Source of the DNA: Corylus avellana
Taxonomy: Eukaryota > Streptophyta > Magnoliopsida > Fagales > Betulaceae
Length of the DNA stretch: 64,000 bases
Assembly (NCBI RefSeq): GCF_901000735.1
Contig: NC_081547.1
Location: forward strand, 14,214,677 to 14,278,676
Direction: 5' to 3'
Position numbers and translations under genes: made by a program. This document shows, piece after piece, positions 48,401 to 59,480 of the stretch; the first letter of the stretch is position 1; each line of letters opens with the position of its first letter. The notes beneath the pieces are model-generated. The model did not search any database. It was not told where the DNA came from and worked only from the letters and a program-made list of their open reading frames with translations.

Positions 48401-50744
48401 CACCAATTATGGATTGCGCGAAAACAATTTGTAAATGACTTTATACTAAAAGTTGTAGTACCCCAAACAATTTTCATACCTATACATACCGTCTCTTCGG
48501 GCATCATGTTTGTTTTTACATGTGTTTGATGAGATCTTTTTCTTTAACATTTTGCCTTGTCAACAAACATAAATTTAAAAAGGTCAAGGATAATCCTCCT
48601 GGAGACTTTAGAAGGATGTTTCGTCACATTACTAAAGGGGGATGGACGTTCTCTGATGAAGATCATGGATGGACTGTTTCTGATTGCACTGCAGAAGCTT
48701 TAAAGGTAACTAATTATGTTCAACTACAATTCATTTGAGACTTGAACCTCATCCGCATTAAAAGGGATTGCTCATTGAGCTATCTTATATGATAGTGTTG
48801 CTTGTTGCTATCTATGCTGCCACCCGAAATTGTTGGTGAGAAAATGGAGCCTGAAGAGTTATATGACTCAGTCAATTTCATACTCTCTCTACAGGTTAGA
48901 ATTAGACTGCACTGCAATTGTGTATTTCAACTACTCTATATATGTTTGCTCAAATTAGATAAACTTGAGTTCCATTTTTCTCTCAAAGATATTACTATGA
49001 TAAAAAGCTCCATCTTATGAAACTATTGCAGAGTGAAAATGGTGGTGTACCAGGCTGGGAGCCAGCAACTGGTGCGTCGTGGTTGGAGGTAAATGCTTTA
49101 ACATATTCTTTTAAGAGATACTTCTATCACATATAATGTTAGTGAAAAACTTGAAGTATTATTCTTTTGCCAGCATCTTTAGCAATCATTGACCAAATTA
49201 AGCTATTCTCTTTCTGCGATGTTTTTCAGCTTATTAATCCTGTAGAATTTCTTGAGGACAATGTCGTTGAGCATGAGTAAGACTTGGCACCTTTTATTTC
49301 TAAAAGTTGTTTAGCTTTTAAATTACTTAAGGACTAAAAACCAAGTGATTCAGGTATGTTGAGTGCACTTCATCAGCAATACAAGCATTGGTTTTGTTCA
49401 AGAAATTATATCCAGGGCATAGGAAGAAAGAGATCGAAATTTTCATCAGAAAAGCTGTACAGTACCTAGAAGACGAACAAAAGCCTAATGGCTCATGGTA
49501 TGTTTCTTTGTTGAGTTACTAGATTCGTTTGAGTCATTTTTCTATTATTCACAAGGAAGCATGAGTATATATATAAGCACTTCTACAGTATTAAATTATT
49601 ATTTATCCCAAAAACTTAAATATGATAAGAAAATAATAAATTTAATCATATAAATCTCCACCTCACATGTGGGCTCAAAACTCCCATTTAATAAGTGAAG
49701 CCCAACACATTTGAATATTTAATTAAAATTAGAGGTAAAGTATCGAAGCTAAGGTTCAAACTCAATACCTTTATTTTGATACCAAGTTAAATTATCACTC
49801 ATTCCAAAAACTTAAGTTAATAGGAATTGATGAATTTAAACATTTAATTTATATTCTAACATGCAGGTATGGGATTTGGGGAATTTGCTTCATATATGCA
49901 ACCTGGTTTGCACTTGTAGGGCTAGAAGCTGCTGGTAAGACTTATAACAATTGTCTGGCAACGCGAAAAGGTGTAGAATTTCTACTCAAAACACAAAATG
50001 ATGATGGCGGTTGGGGAGAGAGCTATCTTTCATGCCCAAACAAGGTAGTTTATTTGCTTCAAAATAATCTTTCTTATGCCCTCATTGATCCCTAAGTTTA
50101 GTTAATGGAGTAACAAAGATCTGATCTTGAGTTAATTGCTGAAAATATTCAATACTGTAATGTTTGGGCCTATCTCTGACTATCTCCAATTATTGTCTAT
50201 GGTTTACAGGAATATACGCCTCTTAAGGGAAATAAATCAAATTTGGTGCAGACTGCAGTGGCTTTGATGGGCCTAATTCATGCTCAGCAGGTGACTTCAT
50301 GATTTAAGCATTCTATAGTTAACACTCCATTCATAAATCATTTTAATTTTTCATGTAGTCTTTTCAAAAAATTGAAGAATTAAATTTCATGTCATATATA
50401 ATAGGCACAAAGAGACCCTACTCCTCTTCATCGTGCAGCAAAACTATTGATCAATTCTCAAATGGAGAGTGGTGATTTCCCCCAACAGGTACCACTCCTC
50501 GTCTTAATTATTAGAAAATCAGTGAAACAACCCAATTAGCTTTTATTTGTATTAGAAAAATGGTTTTGTCATATCCAATGTGTACGTAGCATATAACAAT
50601 TTACTACTACTTTTATTGTAGGAGGTTATCGGAGCATTTATGAAGAATAACATGCTGCACTACGCACTTTTCAGGAGTACCTTCCCATTGTGGGCACTTG
50701 CAGAATATCGCAATCATCTTTCATTTTCTAGCAAACCTATTTAA
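42087..50744 (+). CDS. Oxidosqualene cyclase copy 2, interrupted by an assembly gap
   Basis: Tandem paralogue of the OSC at 20862-33515, same strand. Visible exons: 42087-42287, 45079-45264, then after the gap 47863-47976, 48225-48344, 48583-48705, 48796-48894, 49032-49088, 49230-49276, 49354-49497, 49867-50044, 50210-50290, 50405-50488, 50622-50744. Exons 3-7 (about 240 residues, including the MWCYCR-equivalent motif) are not present. By alignment with copy 1 they belong in the 100-N gap at 47463-47562, so this is missing sequence rather than demonstrated gene loss. All visible exons keep frame and splice sites, and the DCTAE motif is present. Protein differences from copy 1 are S12N, V33A, R39L and A40T in exon 1, none in exons 2 and 8-13, then T564A, E577G, S601N, M636T, M680V, A708S, S730L and Q756K. 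It could be a working gene; integrity cannot be judged until the gap is closed. Confidence 0.85.
44193..44583. mobile_element. Tourist-like MITE in OSC2 intron 1
   Basis: Orthologue of 22928-23333. Its left TTA is kept and the right one reads TCA. Its internal hairpin arms, AGGATCGCTACA and its complement, pair better than in copy 1. Confidence 0.72.
45851..46041. repeat. GC-rich array of mini-hairpins in OSC2 intron 2
   Basis: Orthologue of 24558-24743 with scattered substitutions. Confidence 0.7.
46110..47146 (-). mobile_element. copia-type LTR fragment in OSC2 intron 2
   Basis: Orthologue of about 24820-25848, with the same polypurine tract at about 47147-47158. Confidence 0.45.
47463..47562. 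other. Assembly gap (100 N) removing OSC2 exons 3-7
   Basis: The left flank stops inside the about 31-bp minisatellite equivalent to 26040-26335. The right flank resumes 2 bp after the equivalent of the exon 7 donor site (copy 1 position 30293). About 4.1 kb is therefore unrepresented. Confidence 0.95.
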
Positions 50745-50918
50745 ACTATACATCATAGATTATAAGGTGTATGGAATTAACAAAGCAACTTATGAAGCAA
50801 GTTGATGAACTATGTTGTATCAAAGTCTATATACATAGTCCAAGGTACAAGGACATGCAACGAATTATTCAAAGTCCATGCATATAGTCCTAAGTGATTG
50901 AGACATAGCATGAAAAAG

Positions 50919-50924
50919 AATAAA
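50919..50924 (+). promoter_or_regulatory. Poly(A) signal candidate of OSC2
   Basis: AATAAA about 175 bp after the OSC2 stop codon, equivalent to the one behind OSC1. Confidence 0.4.
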
Positions 50925-51048
50925 CAAGTAAATGATAAAGGTCTATGAAAATACATTTTCTAGTCCAATATTTTCTTAATTGAGCTTTCATTGATTGTTG
51001 ATTTTTTATTTTTTTTTTATTTTTTTTGACTTCATTGTTGATTTTGGT

Positions 51049-51862
51049 TTTACTACAAAGAAACAATTTTTTCCTTACTTGAGTTTTTTGACGTGTCATG
51101 GTGTCTGACACGTTAGAAATTTTTTATAACGTGGCATTTTTGACGTGTGTTGAATGTTAGATACATAGGAGTCAGTAATTTTTTTTTTCCTGACGTGTTA
51201 CTGTTTAGCACATTAGAATTTTCTGACGTGTCAATTTTGGAACATGTCATAAATTTATTGACATGTCAAAATTGACGCATCAGTAAATTTTAAAAAATTA
51301 ATTAAAAAAAATTTCTTCTTTTAAATTTTTTCTGGAATTTTTTTTTCAATTAAAAAATTTATTAATTTAAATTAATTTTCAATTAAATTATTATTTTTTT
51401 TAGGAATTTCTCTGCACCACTCGAGTGGTGCAAAGAAACGAAAAATTTTCTCTACACCATTAATGGAGCAGAGAAAATTTTTTCGTTTCTCTGGACGGCA
51501 CCTCTCTTCTTTTCTCAATTTTCTCTTTCTCTCTCTTCTTTTCTCCAGTTAGCTCTCCCTTTTCTCACTCTCTCTCTCTTCTTTTCGATCTCCATTTTCA
51601 AAAACCCAAACCAAAAAAATCTTTAAAAAATAAAAAAACCCAAATCAAAAAATCAATCTGAAAAATCAAAAACTCAAACGTCAAACCCAACAAATCTTCA
51701 AAAATCCAAAAAATCTTCTTATCTTCTTATCTTATTTTTTTATTTTTTTATTTATTTTTTTTCCTTTCTTTTTTCTTCTTCTCTTCTCCTTTTCTTTTTC
51801 TTCTTCTTCTTCTTCTTCTTCTTCTTCTTCTTCTGCTTTCTTCGATCTGCTGCTTCTCAATT
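51049..51862. mobile_element. CACTA-like non-autonomous insertion behind OSC2
   Basis: About 800 bp present only in copy 2. It begins TACTACAAAGAAAC, close to the CACTACAAGAAAA end of CACTA transposons. It carries multiple TGACGTGTCA/TGACATGTCA-type subterminal motifs on both strands. It contains the perfect palindrome TGCACCACTCGAGTGGTGCA (51413-51432) and a (TTC)n run (about 51776-51836). The right end is unclear and the target duplication was not identified. Confidence 0.45.
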
Positions 51863-52418
51863 ATAATTTTATTTTTGGGCGTTATGCACCTTAGCTGTGT
51901 AGGAATAAATTTTCTCTTTAATACGGTAAACCGTATGTAGGTTGGTAAACCTAATCAGAGTATGAAGTTTATGATGGAAGATTCCATTAGGTTTTCGATA
52001 TAAAGGCTATATTCCCCCTCTTCTTTATCTCAAGATTCTCTACCGAATAATAGAATTTCATAGAAATCCATTTGGAAAAAAAAAAATGCAATTTTTGACG
52101 GTGAGTTACTAACTAAAAGAACAATGAGGATCGTGTTCTACCCCAAAATCAAACGCATAAGCGATTTATATAGCCAGAATAAAAGCTATGATTAAAAATA
52201 AACCAGCACAATAATAAAGAATATTCACACAACCACAACACAAGATTTGTTGACGAAGTGGAAAACCCTTTGAGCACCTTAAGGGAAAAATCACTCTAGA
52301 GCAGCTAAACCCAAGAATTCACTCTATGAAGATTCACAGTTATATACTAGACGATACTCACTCCCTGGAGGACCTTTTGTAACATCCCACCCCAATGACA
52401 CACAATATTGGCTCCCCT

Positions 52419-52505
52419 CGAACCAGACTTCCCAGGAGGTCACCCATCCTGGTACTACTCCAGCAGAAGCACGCTTAACTGCGGAGTTCTAATGGGATCA
52501 TGACC
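52419..52505 (-). other. 5S rRNA-derived domain in Cassandra 3' LTR
   Basis: Contains the A-box/intermediate and C-box region of 5S rDNA (AGTTAAGCGTGCTT, GGATGGGTGACC). It is not a bona fide 5S gene: it sits in a retrotransposon LTR and lacks the 5' part of 5S rRNA. Confidence 0.85.
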
Positions 52506-52803
52506 ATCACGTCTTTAAAACGTGTTGATGTCATTAAGGGTGTAGTATACATTTAAGCACATTCCCATCTCCATACCCAGGCGATGTGGGACTTCACAAT
52601 CACCCCTTCTTAAGACCCAGCGTCCTCGCTGGCGACCCTCATGGGATTAGCCCATTCTTGGCGTCCGCCCCAGCGAGCGCCCTCTAGCGACCTTCATGGG
52701 CTTGTGCATGCTCCCCCCATCTCAGGCTGGGCAATGGCTCTGATACCATTTGTAACATCCCACCCCAATGACACACAATATTGTCCGCTTTTGGCTCCCC
52801 TCG

Positions 52804-52890
52804 AACCAGACTTCCCAAGAGGTCACCCATCTTGGTACTACTCCAGCAGAAGCACGCTTAACTGCGGAGTTCTGATGGGATCATGACCAT
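52804..52890 (-). other. 5S rRNA-derived domain in Cassandra 5' LTR
   Basis: Same domain as in the other LTR with a few substitutions (for example GATGGGTGACCTCTTGGGA). In Cassandra this domain lies within the transcribed LTR. Confidence 0.85.
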
Positions 52891-53479
52891 CACGGCTTTA
52901 AAACGTGTTGTTGTCATTAAGGGTGTAGTATACATTTAAGCACATTCCCATCTCCATACCCAGGCGATGTGGGCCGTCACACCTCTGGACTTAGAAAGAA
53001 CAATAAACTTCCCAGCTTGTCTCCATCGTGACCACCTTCATGCACATGCATCTCCTTACCGATCACATTCGGTAGACTTCTTTGCGGTTGAGTGATGTGT
53101 ATAGTGTGGTTTGAAATCAACAAAAACAAAAACCTCAAGTGGTGGAAAGCATCAAGCTTTTTAGGAACTCCACTTTGGTACACAAAACGGTGAAGGGTAT
53201 CGCTTCCATGAGTGATAGTAGCAGCCCTTTCTTCACCGGGAACCTCCAAGCTCAGAGAAGCATAAATGGAAATGGAGAGGTTCAAAGAGTTTTGCAGAAA
53301 ATGAGACAGGTATTTATAGATCTGAAATTTTACTTATTTTCGTCTTAACGGGGATTTTCTTCTGTTTTGACGGGAAGGCTAAAATTTGTATTTTGAGCCA
53401 TTTCCATCATAACGGGAGTTAATCCTCGTTAGGATGCAATGAGTAAAAAGTATATCTAAATGCCTGTCACGGGCTCGTC

Positions 53480-53990
53480 ATAAAGCATCTTCAAACGAGA
53501 AAATAGTAGCTTTAGCTTTGGTCCCGTCACATGTCCCATTCTGACGAGGTTCCTAACAAGGAAACAGTAACCTCCTGTTACATGTCCTGTCCTAACGAGG
53601 TTCTTGACAAGGAACTAGTAGCTTCCTGTTGTATGTCCTATTCTGACGAGGAAGCAAAAACTTCCCGTTACATGTCCCCTCCTAACAGGGTTCTGGACGA
53701 GAAAACAGAGGCTTCAATTTTGCTCTCGTCACTTGTCCAGTTCTGACAAGCTTCCTAAGGAGAAATGCTCTCAACACTTGTCCCGTTTTGATGAGATTCC
53801 TGACAAGGAACCAGTAGCCTCTCGTTACATGTCCCGTTCTGACGCGACTTCTAATGAGGAACCAGTAGCCTTCCGTTACATGTCCCATTCTGACGTGACT
53901 TCTGACGAGGAAACAGAAACTTCCCATTACATGTCCCGTCCTGACGGGGTTCCTGATGGGAAACTAGAGAGCACTCCTTCAGTGCTGTCA
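53480..53990 (+). repeat. About 60-bp degenerate tandem repeats in copia LTR
   Basis: Eight or so units around TTACATGTCCCGTTCTGACG followed by AGGTTCCTGACAAGGAA. Because the unit is about 60 bp, frames stay open and give repeated YMSRSD..SDEE peptides (53531-53746, 53733-54038). I read these as by-products of the repeat, not genes. Confidence 0.7.
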
Positions 53991-54123
53991 CGAGCTCGTT
54001 CTGACGCCCCATCCAACAGGGAAGGCAAAGAACTCTAACAAACATCCAATCTTCACCACGACACTTGAGGAAGAATGGAAAAATATAAACAAATGTTTTG
54101 ATCATTAAATAAGGTCAAACTAA

Positions 54124-54301
54124 ACCTAACAATCTCCCCCTTTGGCCATTTATTGACAAAACCCAAAACATCTCCAATCTTCCCCTTAACACAAGGGAAT
54201 GAATGAGAAATTACAAACACATGTTTTGCTAATTGAATACTGCCAAATACGACCTAACAATCTCCCCCTTCGGTTATTCAATGACAAAACCCAAAACATC
54301 A
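54124..54301. repeat. 128-bp duplication of the LTR/polypurine boundary
   Basis: CCTAACAATCTCCCCCTT followed by a GACAAAACCCAAAACATC tail occurs at 54124-54173 and again at about 54252-54301. Confidence 0.75.
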
Positions 54302-57300
54302 GAGATAACAACAATTACAAGTAAATAACAATTTACAACCCTAACCCCAGGCTAACAAACTACTACTAGACTTTCGTTTATAGAATATGTTAATGTACCT
54401 GTTCTCGGAAAACAATAACAAACTCATTACAAGCATAGCATTAAAACAAAGTGGTAGACACCTCCAACACTATCATCGAATAACCACTCGCATGAGTTTG
54501 TATCAAGAATGACATATAACCTATGTTATATTTAAGTCACAAAAACAAGAAAAGAATGAACAAGGCAACACGCCAACACGAGAAGAACGAACAAGTCAAC
54601 ATGCTAACAAGAGAAGAGCTACAGAATACAAGGAAACATGCCAACAAAAGAGAACAACAGTACATGAACATTATAAAATGCATACAATCCATGTTATCTG
54701 CAAGTCATAAAGTTAAGACAACATAATCAAAGAGAAGCACATATAAACCATATTATATACACATCACACAAAATTTTATGAACAACATAAAGAAGAGGAA
54801 CACATAACCTTGTTTGTGAGATACAAAGATCAAAACAAGTTCAACAAAAAGCAAGTTCTTCCATCACACAAAATACTCTCCCCCTTTTTATTTGAATGGT
54901 CAAAGGGATACAAAATGAAACATATTCTCCCCAAATTAGCAACTCAAATTTCCAGAGGAATGAGAATAAACAACACTAAGAATGACACATGTGAAAGTAT
55001 TTAACCAAAGAACCACATATAAACAAGTATGTGTCATAAAGGCATATCAAGCCAAAATATCTCATAGAATATGTTAAAGACAACAAGAGATATGAAAGAT
55101 TCTAGAAAAACAAAACAGCTCTAATGTTAACTCTCCCTTAACATGAGCAACCTCTCCCTAACAAGTGTTCCAACAAACCACATTCTCCCCATTTTGTCAT
55201 AAAAGACGAGGAAGGAGCTTCAAGTAGCATCACTTGTATCATTGGAAGGTATAAATTAGGAGGGTTACAAAAGACCAAAGAATGAACAAAGAGGGCTCAT
55301 GTCAAAAAACACGCTACAAGCATGAGAGTATGGTAGACTCAACCCATGCACACGACAACTGTAAACGGTTTCAAGGAAACACATTTTAATGGCTATTTCA
55401 TATCAACCAAACAATGTTAAGACGTATGAAACCAAAAGCCCAAAGAAAATGGCCACAATCAACATGGCATTTACAAATCTCAAACATATATCATCAATAC
55501 GTCATAAACGCACAATCACAACGTGTCAATGAACAATTGCAATATCTCAACAAACAATCAAAATGCAATTGTTACCAATTTCACATATTATGGGAATTTG
55601 TAATGGGAGAAAATAAGCAATCAACTTAACATGTTATCAAGACAGCTGAATATGTTAAGATATGATAAACTTACAATCAAGCACCACGAATCCTAGATTC
55701 ATCCCAAAAACAATCCAACGTATAGCAACAAATGTGCGAGACAAAAGAATGCCCTACCAAGTAACCGAAATACTTAGCATGTGAATCAAGGAGCACCCAA
55801 ATCATCCAAAAACAAAAGACACAAGCACAGAACAAAATAAACTCAAAGACCAAAACATATGCATTATATATATATCCCAAATATTGAAAGTGAATGACCA
55901 AAGGTTCATCCAAATTTCAACAACATAATCATAGGGATAACAAGCATGCAATAGACAAGAAGGATAAAACAAGTGGCATGCAAAGACACAGCACACTACA
56001 ATCATAAAGGAATTCAATCACCTAAGCAAAGGTGGTGCACAAACATATACGATTGCATGTGTGTGAACAAAAAGATTAAGGTCAAGACAACCTTTACCCC
56101 TTTTTGCAATTAAGCTTTTTGGAAGGAAACATAGCTCAGCCACTACTAGTCACAAATCTCTTGGCAAATCTAATATTTAAATTCAAAATGAGCCATAGGA
56201 GGTGTAGGACCAACATCCACTCTTGTTCTTTGGGAGGGTGGTAGGGACAACATTCTTGCAAAGAACTAATGGAATACAATCCAAACAACCTAAGTGCAAC
56301 CTGATTAAAAAACACAACTCAACTTAGCGCAGGAAGGTGAGGGACACAACCAACAACCACCTTCAAGAAGAGATAGCCAAAACAGAGAAGAATGACCACT
56401 TGGATTCTAGAAGGCATAAAGAGAGATTCAAGACATAATCAAGACCCTATATGCAAGCACACATAATCAACAAAAAGGTTTTGAAACAAAAACACAAATT
56501 TTGTTCAGAGAAAGACAAGAATTGAGGAAAAACACATTTCAATCATGTTTTGAAAAACAACATACTTGCTTTGCAAGAAAACAGATACTCCTTTCAAAGC
56601 AACATAACATACTTGTGATAATCATATGAATGAGAGTACCACTTTCAGTTAAAGTGTGTACCAAATTGCACAAGAATCATAAAGACATATACCTTCAAGA
56701 GAGATCAAACAACAACTCAGAGACTAAGAACAAAAAAAGCAACATGCAAAATAGGCAAAATGCATGTTGAGAGAACAAAAACATACAAGAATTTATTTTC
56801 AAAACATGAAACCAAAAACCCCAAAATAAACTCAAATTCTCAAAGACGTAAAAGCCAAAATAGACCCCAATTAGCTCAAGAGATTGAAACCAAAGCCAAA
56901 ACACACAATCAATAAATGCCAATCAAGGAAGCACAGACCCAACAAGGTGAGAGATATTCAAAAGACAAAGGTTTCAAGACCAATGAATGAACAAAATCCA
57001 AACATCAACTCAAACATGAGGGAGGAGAAAAGGCATAAACCTGATTGATAATGATATAGAACGAAAGCTTCACAAAACCAATAGGAAAAAAAAAAAAAAA
57101 ATCCCTCAGAAGATAGAGCTTGAGTGAAGCAACAAAAATTTTTATAAAAAAAATAGGGTGTCAGGCGTTGTGACTATTTGTCTCCCAATTTCTGTCTTAA
57201 CAGAAACAAATCACATTAAGGCGAGAAGAAGAGAATAAAACAAAACGCATAGAATCATGTTTTAACGAAAGGACACAAAACATATTTCCTTTATGATTGG

Positions 57301-57587
57301 AGAAAATTTCCGTTAAGACGGGAAGACAGGAAACAATCCTCTTCACCCCTTTTTCCTTTTAAAAACAAACAAGCTCAAATACTCTCACCCAATCAACATG
57401 TGCTCTTACAACAAACACTTATTAAAACATGAGAGAAACCATCTCATCAAAAACTAACATGTTCTACAGTTTAGTACAAGTATGAATAAAAATGATGGTT
57501 TATCAAAAATATGCATATGACATTGATGCAAATGAACAGGCTAAAACATGTCATAGTGATGTATGTGAATCATTTCACAAGAGAGGG
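54302..57587. other. Non-coding, A/C-rich interior of the copia element
   Basis: No recognisable protein on either strand. The plus strand is strongly A- and C-rich, with many AAAACACA and CCCAAAA strings. Position next to the polypurine tract suggests the long 3' non-coding part of a minus-strand copia element. Confidence 0.45.
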
Positions 57588-58931
57588 TGATAAGTGCTGA
57601 ATGTTACACATTCTAGCCCCTTAATTCATATATGTTAAGCTCTTAGTTTTGTTATACTTTGATGTTTTGCTTTGTTTTTTGTGTTTTCTTGTAGTTTTGA
57701 GGGTTTTGAAGAAAAGCAAGTGTTTCTAGCAAGTTCCACACTAAAAAGACATTTTTGGGAAAAAAACTGGAGGCTGGGATCAATCGCAGGCAGCAATAGG
57801 CTCGAGCGCATCTGAACTCGAGAACACAACCACTAGGATCGAGCGCATGCAGCTAGGATCGATCGCACATGCAGCCAGGAGCAAGGGCAGCCATGTGCTC
57901 GAGCGCCCAACACAAAGGATCGTTTGCAGCGCTGGGTAGCCAAGGACACAATTTCATACGGTTTCAAACTCTAGAATCCAGTTCCAACTCGATTTGTGAG
58001 TTGATTGGCTGTACAAGAACGTCTAGGGTTGTTCCCAAGCCTATAAATAGACCCTCTACTCCAAATAAAAGGAGGAAAAGCAGACACAAGCTCGGGATAA
58101 AAAACTGAAGGCTACATCAAGAAGAGTTTTGGGTTTTTCTTCTCTTCCGATTTATTTTATTATGTAGCTAGTATTTTAGTTAGGGTTAGATTGAAGTCCT
58201 AATCATGTCTCTTTAGGATTGCAATATTGGCGCTTTTGCTACAATTATTTTTTGAATGTTTAACTTGATTATTTCCTATGTTATTTAATTCCTCATATGA
58301 ATATGCCTAATTACATATGCATGTGGTATGAACTTGTTATTTAAGTCAATTTGGATTACCGAGTCCTGATCTTAATAAAGTGACAAAAGAACCTCATCAC
58401 AGGTTCTTGGATTAATTAACATAGAGAACTAGGAGTAGATGCCATACCCTAGGCTTCGTGTGGTTGTCCATTTCCACAAATTTATGCTCTCTCGAAGAAC
58501 AACTTATTGTAATGCTAAATCATTTGAGAGAGAAAAGAATTAGAGTTGATACCATGCCTAATTCATTGCTTAGGGAGCTTAAGGAGTAGATATCATGCCC
58601 TTAGGTTGGCAAACATTGGATATCTGGATATAATTGGAATATTGGCATATTGTTTATCTTATTCGAGTATGGTTAGCGGTGGATATCAAAACCCTACCCT
58701 TTTATTCTTTTTATTTTTATCTTTTAGTTTGTTTTCATTCTTTTTATTTCAAATCAACCTTTTCATTTTGTGACATTTAGTTAATTAATTAGGAAAAATA
58801 TTCTAAGCATAATTTACCAATCCTCGTGGGAATGATCTCGTATTTGCCTACTGTACTATCATTTTGATCTTGTGCAATTGCGAGAAAAACATACCAAATA
58901 TTCGCCTATTAATTTAGGTGGGTATTTGACA
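57588..58931 (+). mobile_element. Type B LTR
   Basis: Homologous to 1-1290. TCGAGCGCA/GATCGATCGC motifs cluster at about 57778-57930. A purine-rich segment at about 58060-58100 precedes the shared CTGAAGGCTACATCAAGAAG block. Confidence 0.65.
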
Positions 58932-59480
58932 GCTAGGTTTGCCCATGCCTAATTTCCTCACACTTACGCACCACATAAGTCATGTTCATATTGTTTTAAT
59001 CCTTATCACCATGTAAGCAAATATCCATTCATTAGACACTACATGATTGATGAGGATGATGCTAGCAATTCTTATCTTGAGCATGTCCAAACCACCACTA
59101 CACTTGGGATTGAGGAAATTATGGATAACAATGAGGCAGGAGAAAGAGAGGAGCAAGTTGAGCCCCCAAAAAATCTAAATATGTTTAATGACAAGGAAGT
59201 GAGTATTGAAGCTCCTTCCTTCTTCATAGTCCCTCTTGGGACACATCATGAACCCAAAGCTTTAGCTCTTCAATGTCTCAAAGAGCCATCTTATGTCAAG
59301 ATCTTCAAGGACTTATGCACACAAGCGTGCAAATCTAGGAATCATCTCCCTAAGAAAATCTTTCGAAGCTAGCAAGTTGGCTACCTAAGAGGGCGAAACA
59401 TCATTCCAGAGTGCTATTAAATTTTAAAGAAAAAAGGGTGGAAGGGATTGGTTGGACACTCGAATGATCAGGGAAAGTAC
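58932..59480 (+). pseudogene. gag-like remnant of element C
   Basis: The open part at 59043-59372 starts MIDEDDASNSY and contains HVQTTTTLGIEE and SYVKIFKDLCTQACKSRNHLPKK, homologous to 5971-6640. Much of the acidic middle section, including the 96-bp repeat, is absent. The frame ends in TAG where the relative continues with SKQVG. Confidence 0.6.

Larger units (their letters stand above)
52378..52981 (-). mobile_element. Cassandra TRIM retrotransposon with 5S rRNA in both LTRs
   Basis: Minus-strand, 604 bp. LTRs lie at 52378-52598 and 52751-52981, both TG..CA on the element strand and ending GATGTTACA. Each LTR contains 5S rRNA-like sequence including AGAACTCCGCAGTTAAGCGT and GGATGGGTGACCTC, which cover the internal pol III promoter boxes. 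After the 5' LTR the minus strand reads TGGTATCAGAGCC, the tRNA-Met primer site (about 52737-52749). Target duplication CCTTT/CCTCT (52373-52377 and 52982-52986). The site is empty in copy 1. No coding sequence, as is normal for Cassandra. Confidence 0.95.
34829..53053 (+). repeat. Segmental tandem duplication, copy 2 (contains OSC2)
   Basis: Collinear with 8838-34463. Private to this copy: LINE-2 (36334-39471), the promoter 88-bp duplication, a CACTA-like insert (about 51049-51862) and Cassandra (52378-52981). Two 100-N gaps lie in it. By comparison with copy 1 they hide about 0.73 kb (copy 1 equivalent 18064-18794) and about 4.1 kb (about 26170-30292). Confidence 0.9.
52100..54131 (-). mobile_element. 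copia-type LTR, minus strand, interrupted by Cassandra
   Basis: On the minus strand the LTR begins TGTTAGGTTTAGTTTGACC at 54131, directly after the polypurine tract GGCCAAAGGGGGAGAT that marks many plant copia elements. The other end near 52100 is approximate. It includes the GGAAAAA.CACTC segment also seen in the OSC introns and an array of about 60-bp degenerate repeats. Confidence 0.6.

Noticed and set aside
20862..50744. A triterpene biosynthetic gene cluster
   Set aside because: Only the two OSC genes are present; no P450, glycosyltransferase or acyltransferase is seen, so a cluster cannot be claimed from this window.
52419..52890. Two apparent 5S rRNA genes on the minus strand
   Set aside because: Both are partial and sit inside Cassandra LTRs with primer site and target duplication, so they are transposon parts, not rRNA genes.
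53531..54038. Repetitive open frames that look like a small repeat protein
   Set aside because: Explained by an about 60-bp repeat in a copia LTR; the antisense strand is open in the same way and there is no start context or homologue.
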